Positions 63,895 to 64,000 of a stretch of DNA of 64,000 nt are shown here, piece after piece. The stretch's first letter is position 1; each line of letters opens with the position of its first letter. The stretch comes from Coenobita brevimanus. Taxonomy: Eukaryota; Arthropoda; Malacostraca; Decapoda; Coenobitidae. The translations under genes and the position numbers were made by a program. The notes beneath the pieces are model-generated. The model worked only from the letters and a program-made list of their open reading frames with translations, was not told the origin of the DNA and ran no database searches. The stretch is taken from NCBI GenBank assembly GCA_032717465.1, contig CM064632.1, positions 29,868,926 through 29,932,925 on the forward strand, read 5' to 3'.

Positions 63895-64000
63895 AGGCAG
63901 CGCCAGAGACAGAGAGGGGATGAGAGAATATGTGAGGCTGTAGAGTTGGCCATCAATTAGTGAGGGACGGCTAGCAATGGCAGTGGGACAGACGCCTGAC
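63671..64000. other. Non-coding end of window
   Basis: AT-rich, then (GA)n at 63862-63888 and a G run. No gene seen. Confidence 0.4.

Overview
This window looks like non-genic, repeat-dominated DNA from a eukaryote, most plausibly a decapod crustacean. That is an inference from the extreme density of dinucleotide and trinucleotide microsatellites, the minisatellites, the Ty3/Gypsy elements and the style of the LINE fragments; no host marker gene is present to prove it. I find no convincing host protein-coding gene, rRNA or tRNA gene. Almost every long open frame is either a transposon remnant or a translation of simple-sequence DNA.

The dominant structure is a very large inverted duplication. 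Positions 1-16400 reappear in reverse complement at 21778-38123, with low base divergence and different microsatellite lengths. The left arm stops at exactly 100 Ns (16401-16500), just inside the edge of a 24-bp minisatellite, and it also leaves the window at position 1. This pattern fits a second haplotype (haplotig) scaffolded head to head with its allele better than a true palindrome, but the sequence alone cannot decide.

Each arm carries, from outside to centre: an (AC)n array, a GAT-type trinucleotide block, a GTGTAG-like minisatellite, a purine/pyrimidine-skewed kilobase, two arrays with 35-bp period, several hairpin (foldback, MITE-like) repeats of three families, a LINE 3' end, and a Ty3/Gypsy element with two LTRs. 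That element (10846-14777 and 23367-27264) has lost most of gag, protease and most of integrase, so a gag N-terminus now abuts the integrase C-terminus, followed by RT and RNase H. The spacer (16501-21777) holds a hidden LINE fragment, ATT and AT arrays and the 24-bp minisatellite.

The unique right part (38124-64000) has a 31/33-bp minisatellite carrying a TGACTCA heptamer in most units, CR1/L2-like and RTE-like LINE 3' ends, a 95-bp tandem array derived from a foldback family, two clusters of a TGACCTTGACCT-bearing repeat, a tRNA-like SINE head, and a 27-bp minisatellite. It also has a second, different Ty3/Gypsy element (50637-56090, minus strand) that is nearly open from gag to RNase H but lacks its 5' LTR.

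The most notable biological point is that both Gypsy elements have integrase upstream of reverse transcriptase, a Copia-like gene order known in the Gmr1 clade of Ty3/Gypsy elements. The full-length copy shows the order gag, protease, integrase, RT, RNase H, with only 61 bp between the end of RNase H and the LTR.
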